From Tardiphaga sp. (GTDB lineage: Bacteria; Pseudomonadota; Alphaproteobacteria; Rhizobiales; Xanthobacteraceae), in NCBI GenBank assembly GCA_028290765.1, contig JAQGJF010000535.1:1-21160 (forward strand): DNA of 21,160 nucleotides, given 5' to 3'. Below the pieces are notes generated by a model, which had not been told where the DNA came from, ran no database searches, and worked only from the letters and a program-made list of their open reading frames with translations. The position numbers and the translations under genes are program-made. Positions 1 through 6,483 of the stretch are shown here, piece by piece. Each line of letters opens with the position of its first letter. Within the stretch, counting starts at the first letter, position 1.

Positions 1-75
1 CTGCTCGGCACCGGCTTCTACGCCGTCATTGCCGCGACCGAGCGGCGGCTGGTGTTCTGGAGCGCGCAGCAATGA
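1..75 (+). CDS. ABC transporter permease, C-terminal end only (partial)
   Basis: Only the last 24 codons are inside the window; the gene begins to the left of base 1. The tail (TERRLVFW near the end) resembles the C-terminus of the next gene (ERRILFWK), so I read it as the end of a paired membrane permease of a NitT/TauT-type ABC importer. Its stop (73-75) overlaps the ATG of the next permease at 72 in an ATGA arrangement, which implies translational coupling within one operon. Seen: the open frame, the overlap and the shared tail. Inferred: the family, since too little is left for an independent call. Confidence 0.7.
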   Translation: MLGTGFYAVIAATERRLVFWSAQQ

Positions 76-833
76 ACCTCGCCACCCTCACGCCTCCCTC
101 GCTCGCGGTGCAACGCGGCGTCCTCGGCGCGATCCTGCTCGTGCTGTGCTGGGAAGGGCTGGCGCGCGGACTGCATTTGCCGCCCTACGTTCTTCCCGCC
201 GTCAGCGATATTCTGGCCGGCATCTGGTCCAAGCGCGCTTTGCTGGGCGAGGCGGCCGGCTATACCCTGCTCGAAGCCCTGGTCGGCTACGGCCTCGGCT
301 GTCTCATCGGCATCGGCCTTGCCGTTTCCATCACGATGCTGCCGGTGTTGCGCGGTGTTGTGCTGCCCGCGGCGACCGCCATCAACTCGGTGCCCGTGGT
401 CGGCTATTCGCCGCTGATCCTGCTCTGGTTCGGCATCGGCGTTGCGTCCAAGATCGTGATGGTGGCGATGGCCGTGAGCTTCACCGTCTTCCTGTCGACG
501 CTCGCGGGCCTCGACCGTGTCGATCGGCGCGCGGTCGATCTCATGCGCTCTTTCGGTGCCGGCCGGTTCGGCATCCTGTGGCGTCTGCGCCTGCCGACCG
601 CCCTGCCGCTGCTGCTGGCCGGGATGCGGGTCGCCACCGTCCGCAGCGTCCTCATCGCGATTATCACCGAAATGCTCGGCGCCTATGGCGGGCTCGGCTG
701 GGTGATCTTCCAGGCCGTCCTGCAGATCGATTTCGTGCAGGTCTGGTCGGCGATCTTCGTCGCGTCGGCTTTGAGCCTGACCTTCTTCGGCCTGATCGGC
801 GTGTTCGAACGCCGCATCCTGTTTTGGAAATGA
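72..833 (+). CDS. ABC transporter permease, NitT/TauT (SsuC/TauC-like) family
   Basis: A 253-residue integral membrane protein, the normal length for SsuC/TauC/ThiX-type permeases that import sulfonates, taurine, nitrate or thiamine precursors. Several hydrophobic stretches are visible (near residues 15-30, 65-95, 105-135 and 215-245). The cytoplasmic EAA-like loop that contacts the ATPase lies near residues 155-180 (DLMRSFGAGRFG, then LRLPTALP), followed by the typical ITEMLGAYGGLGW segment. The ATG overlaps the stop of the upstream permease, and the stop is 4 bases before the flavin monooxygenase gene, so the three are probably one operon. The ATPase and the substrate-binding protein must lie upstream, outside the window. 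The substrate cannot be read from the sequence; the monooxygenase neighbour makes an organosulfur or organonitrogen compound plausible. Confidence 0.9.
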   Translation: MNLATLTPPSLAVQRGVLGAILLVLCWEGLARGLHLPPYVLPAVSDILAGIWSKRALLGEAAGYTLLEALVGYGLGCLIGIGLAVSITMLPVLRGVVLPAATAINSVPVVGYSPLILLWFGIGVASKIVMVAMAVSFTVFLSTLAGLDRVDRRAVDLMRSFGAGRFGILWRLRLPTALPLLLAGMRVATVRSVLIAIITEMLGAYGGLGWVIFQAVLQIDFVQVWSAIFVASALSLTFFGLIGVFERRILFWK

Positions 834-837
834 CCCG

Positions 838-2136
838 ATGAAACGACAGATGCATCTCGGCCTGTTTATCCTGGGCACAGGCAGCCATGTCGCCGGCTGG
901 CGCTATCCTGGTGCGGTGGACAGCTTTCAGGATTTTCCGGCGATCCAGGAGATCGGCCGCACCGCCGAGCGCGGCAAGTTCGACCTGATCTTCATGGGCG
1001 ATAATCTCTATGCGGATGCCACGGCGCATCCGTCCTACACGCTGCGGCTCGAACCCTTGACCATGCTGGCTGCGCTCGCGACCTCGACCAGCCGCATCGG
1101 GCTCGGTGCCACCGTCTCCACGACCTACAGCGATCCGTTCACGGTCGCGCGCGTGTTCGCCTCGCTCGATCACATCAGCAACGGCCGCGCCGCCTGGAAC
1201 GCCGTGACGACCGCGAATCCCGCGACCGCCGCCAATTTCGGCACCACCCATCCCGACCACGCCCGCCGCTACGAGATGGCGGGCGAATTCCTCGACGTCG
1301 TCACAGGTCTATGGGACGGCTGGGCGGACGATGCCATCGTCGCCGACCGCGCCAGCGGGCTCTACATCGATCCGGTCAGGCTGCGTTCAATCGATCACGA
1401 TGGCGCCTTCTTCAAGGTGAAGGGACCGCTCAACATCGGCCGCAGCCCCCAGGGCCATCCGGTGGTGCTGCAAGCCGGAGGATCCGAGGCCGGCCAGGCG
1501 CTCGCCGCACGCACGGCGGACATCGTGTTCTCCGTCGTGCAGGACATAGAAGAAGCCAAGGCCGGCTACGCGTCGCTCAAGAACCGCCTGCCGGCCTATG
1601 GCCGCAGGGCGGAGGACGTCACGGTGCTGCCGGGCGTCATGCCGATCGTTGGCCGCACCGACAAGGAGGCGTTCGAGAAGCTCGGCGTGCTGCAGAGCTT
1701 CGTCAGCGGCAGCAACGCGCTCGCCATTCTCTCCGATCGCTTCGGTCAGGACATGTCGGCCTATGATCTGGACGGCCCGATTCCGGACCTTGCGCTGCCC
1801 GACAACTATCACAGCTTTGCCAAGGTCATGCTCGCCAAGGCACGACGCGAGAACATGACGTTGCGGGACCTCTATAATCTCACAGCCGCCGCACGCGGCC
1901 ATTGGGTGCTGTGCGGCTCGGCGACAAGCATCGCCGACACCCTGCAGCATTGGTTCGATGACCATGCGGCGGACGGCTTCAACGTGATGCCGCCCTATTT
2001 CCACGAAGGCTTCGAGGATTTCGTGCAGCTCGTGGTGCCTATCCTGCAGGAGCGCGGCCTGTTCCGTGCCGACTATGAGGGGACGACCCTGCGCGATCAT
2101 CTTGGCCTGCGGCGACCAGAGAACACCTCGTTCTAA
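838..2136 (+). CDS. LLM-class flavin-dependent monooxygenase, NtaA/SnaA/DszA-like
   Basis: A 432-residue cytoplasmic oxygenase of the bacterial luciferase-like fold. These enzymes use reduced FMN from a separate reductase to oxidise small organic substrates (nitrilotriacetate, dibenzothiophene sulfone, dimethyl sulfide and similar). Seen: the N-terminal HLGLFILGTGSH strand followed by GWRYPGA, the GKFDLIFMGDN segment near residue 50, LEPLTMLAALA and TSRIGLGATVST near 80-100, and SNGRAAWNAVTT near 120, all typical of this subfamily and its length. HPVVLQAGGSEAGQALAAR (around residues 205-225) matches the FMN phosphate region. It starts 4 bases after the permease stop, so it is probably co-expressed with that importer. 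The exact substrate is not decidable. The NtaA/SnaA/SoxA/DszA family assignment is firm; a specific gene name is not. Confidence 0.9.
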   Translation: MKRQMHLGLFILGTGSHVAGWRYPGAVDSFQDFPAIQEIGRTAERGKFDLIFMGDNLYADATAHPSYTLRLEPLTMLAALATSTSRIGLGATVSTTYSDPFTVARVFASLDHISNGRAAWNAVTTANPATAANFGTTHPDHARRYEMAGEFLDVVTGLWDGWADDAIVADRASGLYIDPVRLRSIDHDGAFFKVKGPLNIGRSPQGHPVVLQAGGSEAGQALAARTADIVFSVVQDIEEAKAGYASLKNRLPAYGRRAEDVTVLPGVMPIVGRTDKEAFEKLGVLQSFVSGSNALAILSDRFGQDMSAYDLDGPIPDLALPDNYHSFAKVMLAKARRENMTLRDLYNLTAAARGHWVLCGSATSIADTLQHWFDDHAADGFNVMPPYFHEGFEDFVQLVVPILQERGLFRADYEGTTLRDHLGLRRPENTSF

Positions 2137-2166
2137 GCTGAAGTCTGCGGCCCGCATGCCGTGGGA

Positions 2167-3333
2167 TCAATACGATTTCGGCAGGCCAAGCACCTTCTCG
2201 GCGATAAAGCTCAGTGCCAGTTGCGGGCTGATCGGCGCGATGCGGGGGATCAGCACTTCGCGCAGATAGCGCTCGACGTGGAATTCCTTGGCGTAGCCGA
2301 AGCCGCCATGGGTCATCACCGCCTGTTCGCAGGCCTGGAAGCCCGCTTCGCCGGCAAGATATTTGGCGGCATTGGCCGCCGCCCCGCAGGGCTGGCCATT
2401 GTCGTATTGCCATGCGGCCGACATGACCATCAACCAGGCCGCCTCGAGCTCGGCCCAGTTTTTTGCCAGCGGATGCTGGATCGCCTGGTTCTTCCCGATC
2501 GGGCGATTGAACACGATGCGTGTCTTGGCGTAATCGGCGGCGCGCGACAGCGCGAGTTTGCCGAGGCCGACCGCCTCGGCGGCGATCAGCACGCGCTCCG
2601 GATTCATGCCTTCCAGAATATATTCGAACCCGCGGCCTTCTTCTCCGATGCGGTCCTCGATCGGAATCTCGAAATCCTCAAAGAACAATTCGTTCGAATC
2701 GACGGCCTTGCGCCCCATCTTCTCGATCTCGTGGACCTTGATCCGCTGGCGATCGAAATCGGTATAAAACAGGCTGAGGCCGTGGGTCGGCTTGCGGACC
2801 TCTTCCAGCGGCGTCGTGCGCGCCAGCAGCAGTATCTTGTGCGCCACCTGCGCGGTCGAAATCCACACCTTCTGGCCGTTGACAACGTAGCGATCGTTCT
2901 TTGCGACGGCGCGGGTCTTCAACTGCGTGGTGTTGAGGCCGGTGTTCGGCTCGGTAACCGCGAAACACGCCTTCTCGCGCCCTTCCACCATCGGCCGCAG
3001 CATCCGCTGACGTTGCTCTTCGGTGCCGAACACGACGACCGGATTGAGCCCGAAGACGTTGATGTGGACCGCGGACGCGCCGGTCATGCCGGCGCCGGAC
3101 TCCGCGATCGTGCGCATCATGATCGCGGCTTCGGTGATTCCGAGACCGGATCCGCCATAAGCTTCCGGCACGCAGATGCCGAGCCAGCCGGCATCCGCGA
3201 ACGCCTTGTGGAAGTCATGCGGAAAGCCGCCGTCATGATCCTTTTTCAGCCAGTAAGCGTCATCGAAGCCACTGCAGATTTTCGCGATCGCATCGCGAAT
3301 GGCTGCGTGATTTTCACTAAGGGCGAAATCCAT
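2167..3333 (-). CDS. Acyl-CoA dehydrogenase family protein
   Basis: A 388-residue FAD flavoenzyme that introduces a 2,3 double bond into an acyl-CoA and passes electrons to ETF. The start MDFALSE is typical, and an AGGA element lies 7 bases upstream of the ATG. Seen: the flavin/substrate motifs CFAVTEPNTG (residues 123-132) and VWISTAQ (157-163), the RPIGKNQAIQ segment near 278, and HGGFGYAKEFHVER near 342. The MCAD-type catalytic Glu (in YEGT) is absent: that region reads RIAPISPQ (364-371). Instead, GMNPERVL (242-249) places a Glu at 246, where isovaleryl-CoA dehydrogenase has its base, so the enzyme is probably still catalytic. It converges on the monooxygenase with a 30-base gap and diverges from the PrpF gene. 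Branched or substituted acyl-CoA substrates are plausible but unproven. Confidence 0.92.
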   Translation of the reverse strand: MDFALSENHAAIRDAIAKICSGFDDAYWLKKDHDGGFPHDFHKAFADAGWLGICVPEAYGGSGLGITEAAIMMRTIAESGAGMTGASAVHINVFGLNPVVVFGTEEQRQRMLRPMVEGREKACFAVTEPNTGLNTTQLKTRAVAKNDRYVVNGQKVWISTAQVAHKILLLARTTPLEEVRKPTHGLSLFYTDFDRQRIKVHEIEKMGRKAVDSNELFFEDFEIPIEDRIGEEGRGFEYILEGMNPERVLIAAEAVGLGKLALSRAADYAKTRIVFNRPIGKNQAIQHPLAKNWAELEAAWLMVMSAAWQYDNGQPCGAAANAAKYLAGEAGFQACEQAVMTHGGFGYAKEFHVERYLREVLIPRIAPISPQLALSFIAEKVLGLPKSY

Positions 3334-3446
3334 AGAGTGGTCCTGTTTTTATTCATGGTCACGCCAATGTATCGTTGCGCATAGAGAGTGAAAGGCCAAT
3401 GCATCACGTGCGTTCGGCTGGCTGGGCCTGGGCGGCTGTGACGGTC

Positions 3447-3456
3447 ATTGATCAAT
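3447..3456. promoter_or_regulatory. 10-base perfect palindrome in the divergent ACAD/prpF spacer
   Basis: ATTGATCAAT is a perfect palindrome roughly in the middle of the spacer between the two divergent start codons. It could be an operator for one or both promoters, but it is short and AT-rich enough to occur by chance in a 280-base spacer. No matching second copy was seen. Confidence 0.2.
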
Positions 3457-3538
3457 CTGACCCTCGACCTGCGCCATGCGTCAACACAGGACAGGGCGTC
3501 GTTCGACAAGGTTGCCCGCCGCGACGTGTTCAACTACG

Positions 3539-3549
3539 TTGTATTACAA
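3539..3549. promoter_or_regulatory. Candidate GntR/FadR-type operator upstream of the PrpF gene
   Basis: TTGTATTACAA is a perfect inverted repeat (TTGTA, T, TACAA) about 65 bases before the PrpF ATG. FadR/VanR-subfamily GntR regulators are known to bind sites of the form TnGTnnnACnA, which this fits. No GntR gene lies in the window, so the regulator would have to be encoded elsewhere. The palindrome is seen; its function is inferred. Confidence 0.35.
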
Positions 3550-3613
3550 ATGTATCCCTTAGCTATCAAGCCAACCAGATCCCGGCGAGGGTCGAATTTC
3601 CGGCAGAAACCGC

Positions 3614-4819
3614 ATGGCGCAAAAACGCATCAGAGCCGTGTTCATGCGCGGCGCAACATCCAAGGCCGTGGTGTTCCAGCGCTGCGATCTGCCTTCCGAT
3701 CCCGCCGCCTGGGATGACATCTTTCTGGCAGTCATGGGATCGCCCGATCCGAACGGTCGCCAGCTCGATGGCATGGGTGGCGGCATCTCCTCGCTTTCGA
3801 AAGTTTGTGTCGTCGGGCCGCCGAGCCGTCCCGATGCGGATATCGACTATACCTTCGCCCAGGCGTCGGTAAAGAACGCCTCGGTCGACTACAGCGGCAA
3901 TTGCGGCAACATGTCTTCGGCCATGGGCCCGTTCGCCGCCGAAGAAGGCCTCTGCGCCGCGCCGCGTGATGGCGCCGCGGCCGTGCGCATCCACACCACC
4001 AACACCAACAAGATCATCACGTCGCGCTTCACCATGACGAATGGCGAGGCGGAGACCGATGGCGACCTTGCCATCGACGGCATCGCCGGTACCGCAGCCA
4101 CAGTCCGCCTCGAATTCAACGACCCGGGAGGCGCCAAAACCGGGCGTCTGCTCCCCACCGGACGGGCGAGCGACCGCCTCGATGTGCCGGGAATCGGCAG
4201 CGTTGAAGCGACCATGGTCGACGCCGCCAATCCATGCGTATTCATCGACGCTGCCGCGCTTGGCAAGACCGGCACCGAATCGCCCGACGCGCTGGAGGCC
4301 GATTCGGCCTGCCTTGCCGCGCTTGAGGCGATCCGGCAGTCGGCCTCCGTCGCCATGGGCCTCGCACCGGATCTGGCCACCGCGGCGCGCATTCCCAGCG
4401 TGCCGAAAGTGGCCATGCTCAGTGCGCCGAAAGCCGCGACGACGCTGTCGGGCCGAACGCTCGCCGCGAACGAGATGTCCATCCTGGTCCGCATGATCTC
4501 TGTCGGTCAGCCGCACCGCGCCGTACCCATCACCGGCGCGACCTGCCTGGCGATCGCCGCCCGCATCGAGGGCTCGATTCCAAACGCGCTTGCCACGGGG
4601 CGCGACGGGCCGATCGTAATCGCCCATCCATCCGGCGTCGTGATGGTGGATGCTCGCGTCGACCATGCCCACGACGCGGCGAAAGCCCACGCGGTGTTTG
4701 GCGCGGTCTATCGCACCATGCGTAAACTGTTCGAAGGCTACGTCTACTATCGGCCAAGGGCAGCGAGAAGCCAGGTGAAGATCGAGGCACAGCTTGCCGC
4801 GGCGGTCGCCGCCGAGTAA
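3614..4819 (+). CDS. PrpF family protein (aconitate / 4-oxalomesaconate isomerase type)
   Basis: A 401-residue cytoplasmic protein of the PrpF superfamily, which has a diaminopimelate-epimerase-like fold and shifts double bonds in unsaturated di- and tricarboxylic acids (2-methylaconitate, 4-oxalomesaconate). Seen: MRGATSKA at residues 11-18 (family form RGGTSK), LDGMGGGISSLSKV at 51-64, and VDYSGNCGNM at 91-100 with Cys97 in the conserved SGNCGN motif. The length is normal for the family. It stands alone on the plus strand between the divergent acyl-CoA dehydrogenase and the HU gene, without PrpC/PrpD or gallate-pathway genes, so which isomerisation it performs is open. A stem-loop directly follows the stop. 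Confidence 0.9.
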   Translation: MAQKRIRAVFMRGATSKAVVFQRCDLPSDPAAWDDIFLAVMGSPDPNGRQLDGMGGGISSLSKVCVVGPPSRPDADIDYTFAQASVKNASVDYSGNCGNMSSAMGPFAAEEGLCAAPRDGAAAVRIHTTNTNKIITSRFTMTNGEAETDGDLAIDGIAGTAATVRLEFNDPGGAKTGRLLPTGRASDRLDVPGIGSVEATMVDAANPCVFIDAAALGKTGTESPDALEADSACLAALEAIRQSASVAMGLAPDLATAARIPSVPKVAMLSAPKAATTLSGRTLAANEMSILVRMISVGQPHRAVPITGATCLAIAARIEGSIPNALATGRDGPIVIAHPSGVVMVDARVDHAHDAAKAHAVFGAVYRTMRKLFEGYVYYRPRAARSQVKIEAQLAAAVAAE

Positions 4820-4836
4820 GCCGATCAGGCTCGGCG
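4809..4836 (+). terminator. Stem-loop at the end of the PrpF gene, possible terminator
   Basis: CGCCGAG (4809-4815) and CTCGGCG (4830-4836) form a perfect 7-base-pair stem spanning the stop codon (4817-4819). A shorter alternative pairs GCCGA (4820-4824) with TCGGC (4831-4835). No T-run follows, so intrinsic termination is uncertain; it may only protect the mRNA 3' end. Confidence 0.35.
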
Positions 4837-5013
4837 ACGGGACGCATGTCGAGGGTGGGTGCGGCGCCGCGTCATGGGTGAGGCCGCGAGGTCGACTCGG
4901 ATGTCTCGGAATGAACCCACAGCTCGTTCGCTTCAGGGGCCTGGTGCCTTCTGGACACAATGCTGCAATCCGAGTAGACGACGTGATCAAAACGCACTCA
5001 AAAAGGACCTATT

Positions 5014-5310
5014 ATGGCTAAGATGACGAAAACCCAGTTGATCGATGCGATTTCAGAATCGAGCACGGTATCAAAGAACGACGTGAAGGCCGTCATCGAA
5101 CATATGGCGACGGTTGGCTATAAAGAGCTGAACGAGTCTGGCGAGTTTGTCATTCCGGGTTTTGTCAAAATGTCGGTCGTCAATAAGCCGGCAACCGAAG
5201 CTCGCAGCGGCATCAATCCGTTTACGAAAGAGCCGATGGAATTCGCCGCGAAGCCGGCCAGCAAGACCGTCAAGGCGTCTCCGTTGAAAGTCGCGAAAGA
5301 CGCGGTTTAA
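5014..5310 (+). CDS. HU family DNA-binding protein (variant arm)
   Basis: A 98-residue nucleoid protein of the HU/IHF fold, which binds and bends DNA as a dimer. Seen: the N-terminal MTKTQLIDAISESS helix, the helix containing VKAVIEHMATVGYKEL, the strand GEFVIPGFVKMSVV, and the DNA-intercalating arm around INPFTKEP (residues 68-75). Classical HU has RNPxTGE there; here the Pro that wedges into DNA is kept but Arg is replaced by Ile and the following Thr-Gly by Thr-Lys. The tail is Lys/Ala rich. An AAAAGGA ribosome binding site lies 6 bases before the ATG. The gene overlaps the 3' end of the convergent zinc-ribbon gene by 41 bases. It is an HU-like protein, probably not the main housekeeping HU. 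Confidence 0.9.
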   Translation: MAKMTKTQLIDAISESSTVSKNDVKAVIEHMATVGYKELNESGEFVIPGFVKMSVVNKPATEARSGINPFTKEPMEFAAKPASKTVKASPLKVAKDAV

Positions 5311-5473
5311 GCGGGCTCGGTTGCTTTTCCTCGGGAAAGATGGCCGGGCTTTCGGCCCACTTCACCGCCGGATCATCGCAACTGATACATTGCAGGTCGG
5401 TACGGCCACCAATCGTAATAACCGCGAGCATACGCTTTCCGCATTTCTTGCAGCGCGTTGTTTGATCGCCCAT
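5270..5473 (-). CDS. Small zinc-ribbon protein, function unknown
   Basis: A 67-residue protein with two CxxC pairs, RCKKCGK (Cys8, Cys11) and LQCISCDD (Cys29, Cys32), the spacing expected for a small zinc ribbon. The rest is a charged, Pro-rich tail with no signal peptide. I chose the ATG at 5473 because GGGAGG sits 6 bases upstream of it on the minus strand and because the residues encoded further upstream in the frame look like non-coding sequence. Its 3' end overlaps the last 41 bases of the HU gene on the other strand. Proteins of this kind are usually annotated as hypothetical; nucleic-acid or protein binding is possible but not shown. Confidence 0.65.
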   Translation of the reverse strand: MGDQTTRCKKCGKRMLAVITIGGRTDLQCISCDDPAVKWAESPAIFPEEKQPSPLKPRLSRLSTETP

Positions 5474-5824
5474 GGAATCCTCCCATTTTTTCCGTAACTC
5501 GGTTGGGGAGCTTTTGTTCCGCCTGCCGAACGGAGCTTTCCCCAGGAGCTGCGGGCGATCGCGTGGCTCATCCACACCGAGCTTTGCGCGCGGCATCAGA
5601 TCGGCTGTACCGGCCCGCTCCCGTACCCATGCCAGCTGGCCGGGTTAGCGTAGACGGCCAAGACTCGCTCTAAATCGCGAAACATGCCGCCCCGCGAACG
5701 CCGCATTAGTCCCCGCCCGGTGGTATGATAAGGTTGACCGGGGCACGCCATATCGCGCCCTATGCGAGGGTGAACCCCGACATGAACGATGAAGCCGCCG
5801 AGCGAGGCGACCTGAGAGGCTGAC
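5474..5824. other. 351-base spacer between two small zinc-protein genes, mostly unexplained
   Basis: This stretch separates the divergent zinc-ribbon gene and the mini zinc-finger gene, so it should hold both promoters. I see no clear -35/-10 pair. A plus-strand run of about 59 codons after the TAA at 5495-5497 (ending in a TAG at 5663-5665) encodes protein-like sequence such as AIAWLIHTELCARHQ, but it has no ATG or GTG start and may be a gene remnant or chance. A second frame starts at 5725 and is listed separately. The open frames on the minus strand here have Arg/Ser-rich composition and look like noise. Confidence 0.4.
5725..5823 (+). CDS. Possible 32-residue leader peptide ORF
   Basis: An ATG at 5725 opens a 32-codon frame ending in TGA at 5821-5823, one base before the GTG of the mini zinc-finger gene. 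The C-terminal half (an in-frame ATG at 5782, then NDEAAERGDLRG) is acidic and charged. No good ribosome binding site precedes the ATG at 5725; GAGGG lies 11 bases before the internal ATG. The tight junction could couple translation of the downstream gene. It may equally be chance. No homologue is recognised. Confidence 0.2.
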   Translation: MIRLTGARHIAPYARVNPDMNDEAAERGDLRG

Positions 5825-5974
5825 GTGAAAAAAGAGAGCACCGAGCAAAAGTGTCCGGCGTGCAACGGCACCGGATTTCCCTCGGTCAAGCAGCCGGTAC
5901 AGCCGGGCCGGAAAATCTACCCTGCGCAATGCGCGAAATGCAGCGGCAAGGGGCGGATCGAGGCCACAGGCTGA
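5825..5974 (+). CDS. 49-residue CxxCxGxG zinc-finger-like protein
   Basis: A GTG-started ORF preceded by GAGAGG 5 bases upstream. It contains CPACNGTGF (Cys10, Cys13) and CAKCSGKGRI (Cys36, Cys39). These are two copies of the CxxCxGxG element that forms the zinc-binding modules of DnaJ/Hsp40; here the four cysteines would make one compact zinc site. There is no J domain or signal peptide. The gene is too short for many gene callers. It sits between a zinc-ribbon gene on the opposite strand and a PilZ gene. A chaperone-like or RNA/protein-binding role is possible from the motif, but no function is known to me. Confidence 0.7.
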   Translation: MKKESTEQKCPACNGTGFPSVKQPVQPGRKIYPAQCAKCSGKGRIEATG

Positions 5975-6048
5975 GGCGCAATCCAGCGATCGGCATCAAG
6001 GTATCCGGGTACATGTGAGGACTCCGCATGGTGGTGGGGATCCTGTTA

Positions 6049-6059
6049 GCCAATTTGGC
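6049..6059. promoter_or_regulatory. 11-base palindrome upstream of the PilZ gene
   Basis: GCCAATTTGGC (GCCAA, T, TTGGC) is a perfect inverted repeat 44 bases before the PilZ start codon, a position suitable for an operator. No known regulator site is recognised in it. Confidence 0.2.
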
Positions 6060-6103
6060 CTAAGCTTGTCGCGACCCGCCTGGACGGGCTTCGAAAGCAC
6101 ACC

Positions 6104-6418
6104 ATGAATCCGACCGAGCAACGGCGAACTGGCGAGCGGGTGGCCTTCGACAAGGGGTACGACGCTCACATGATGGCCATCGACGGCACCTGGCGACGCG
6201 ATTGCCGCCTGCTCGATGTCTCGGAGACAGGCGGCAAGCTCACCGTGGAAGCCTCCATCGTCGGCCTCAATCTGAAGGAGTTTTTTCTTCTGCTTTCGTC
6301 CACCGGGCTGGCTTACCGGCGCTGCGAACTGGCGTGGGTCAATGGCGACCAGATCGGCGTCAACTTCCTCAAGGTCGGCAAAGGCAAGAAGGGGAGCGTC
6401 AGTTCTTCCACACGGTAG
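6104..6418 (+). CDS. Single-domain PilZ protein
   Basis: A 104-residue cytoplasmic protein that is essentially one PilZ domain, the family that binds cyclic di-GMP. Both parts of the binding signature are visible: RxxxR as Arg8-x3-Arg12 in RRTGERV, and DxSxxG as Asp38-x-Ser40-x2-Gly43 in LLDVSETGGKL. The C-terminal strand GDQIGVNFLKV is also typical. The tail is Lys/Ser rich. There is no attached output domain, so it would act by binding a partner protein, as many lone PilZ proteins do. No motility, cellulose or diguanylate cyclase gene is nearby to suggest the partner. Only a weak purine stretch precedes the ATG. Confidence 0.85.
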   Translation: MNPTEQRRTGERVAFDKGYDAHMMAIDGTWRRDCRLLDVSETGGKLTVEASIVGLNLKEFFLLLSSTGLAYRRCELAWVNGDQIGVNFLKVGKGKKGSVSSSTR

Positions 6419-6483
6419 CTGAAACCTGGCATGCCGCCCGCTCGCTGTGTATCACGCCATGCAGCCCCACGGCCAGCGCACAC

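Noticed and set aside
18..878. A 286-codon minus-strand frame covering the permease gene
   Set aside because: Its Gln/Asp/Arg/His-rich translation is the usual antisense pattern of a hydrophobic GC-rich gene; the permease on the plus strand is clear.
2161..3384. A 407-codon open frame on the plus strand opposite the acyl-CoA dehydrogenase gene
   Set aside because: It mirrors the dehydrogenase gene, is rich in Arg, His, Asp and Gly with no family motif, and the minus strand encodes a complete, well-conserved enzyme. GC-rich codon use leaves the opposite strand open.
3566..4990. A 474-codon open frame on the minus strand opposite the PrpF gene
   Set aside because: It shows only Arg/Gly/His/Asp-rich sequence without motifs, while the plus strand carries all PrpF signatures.
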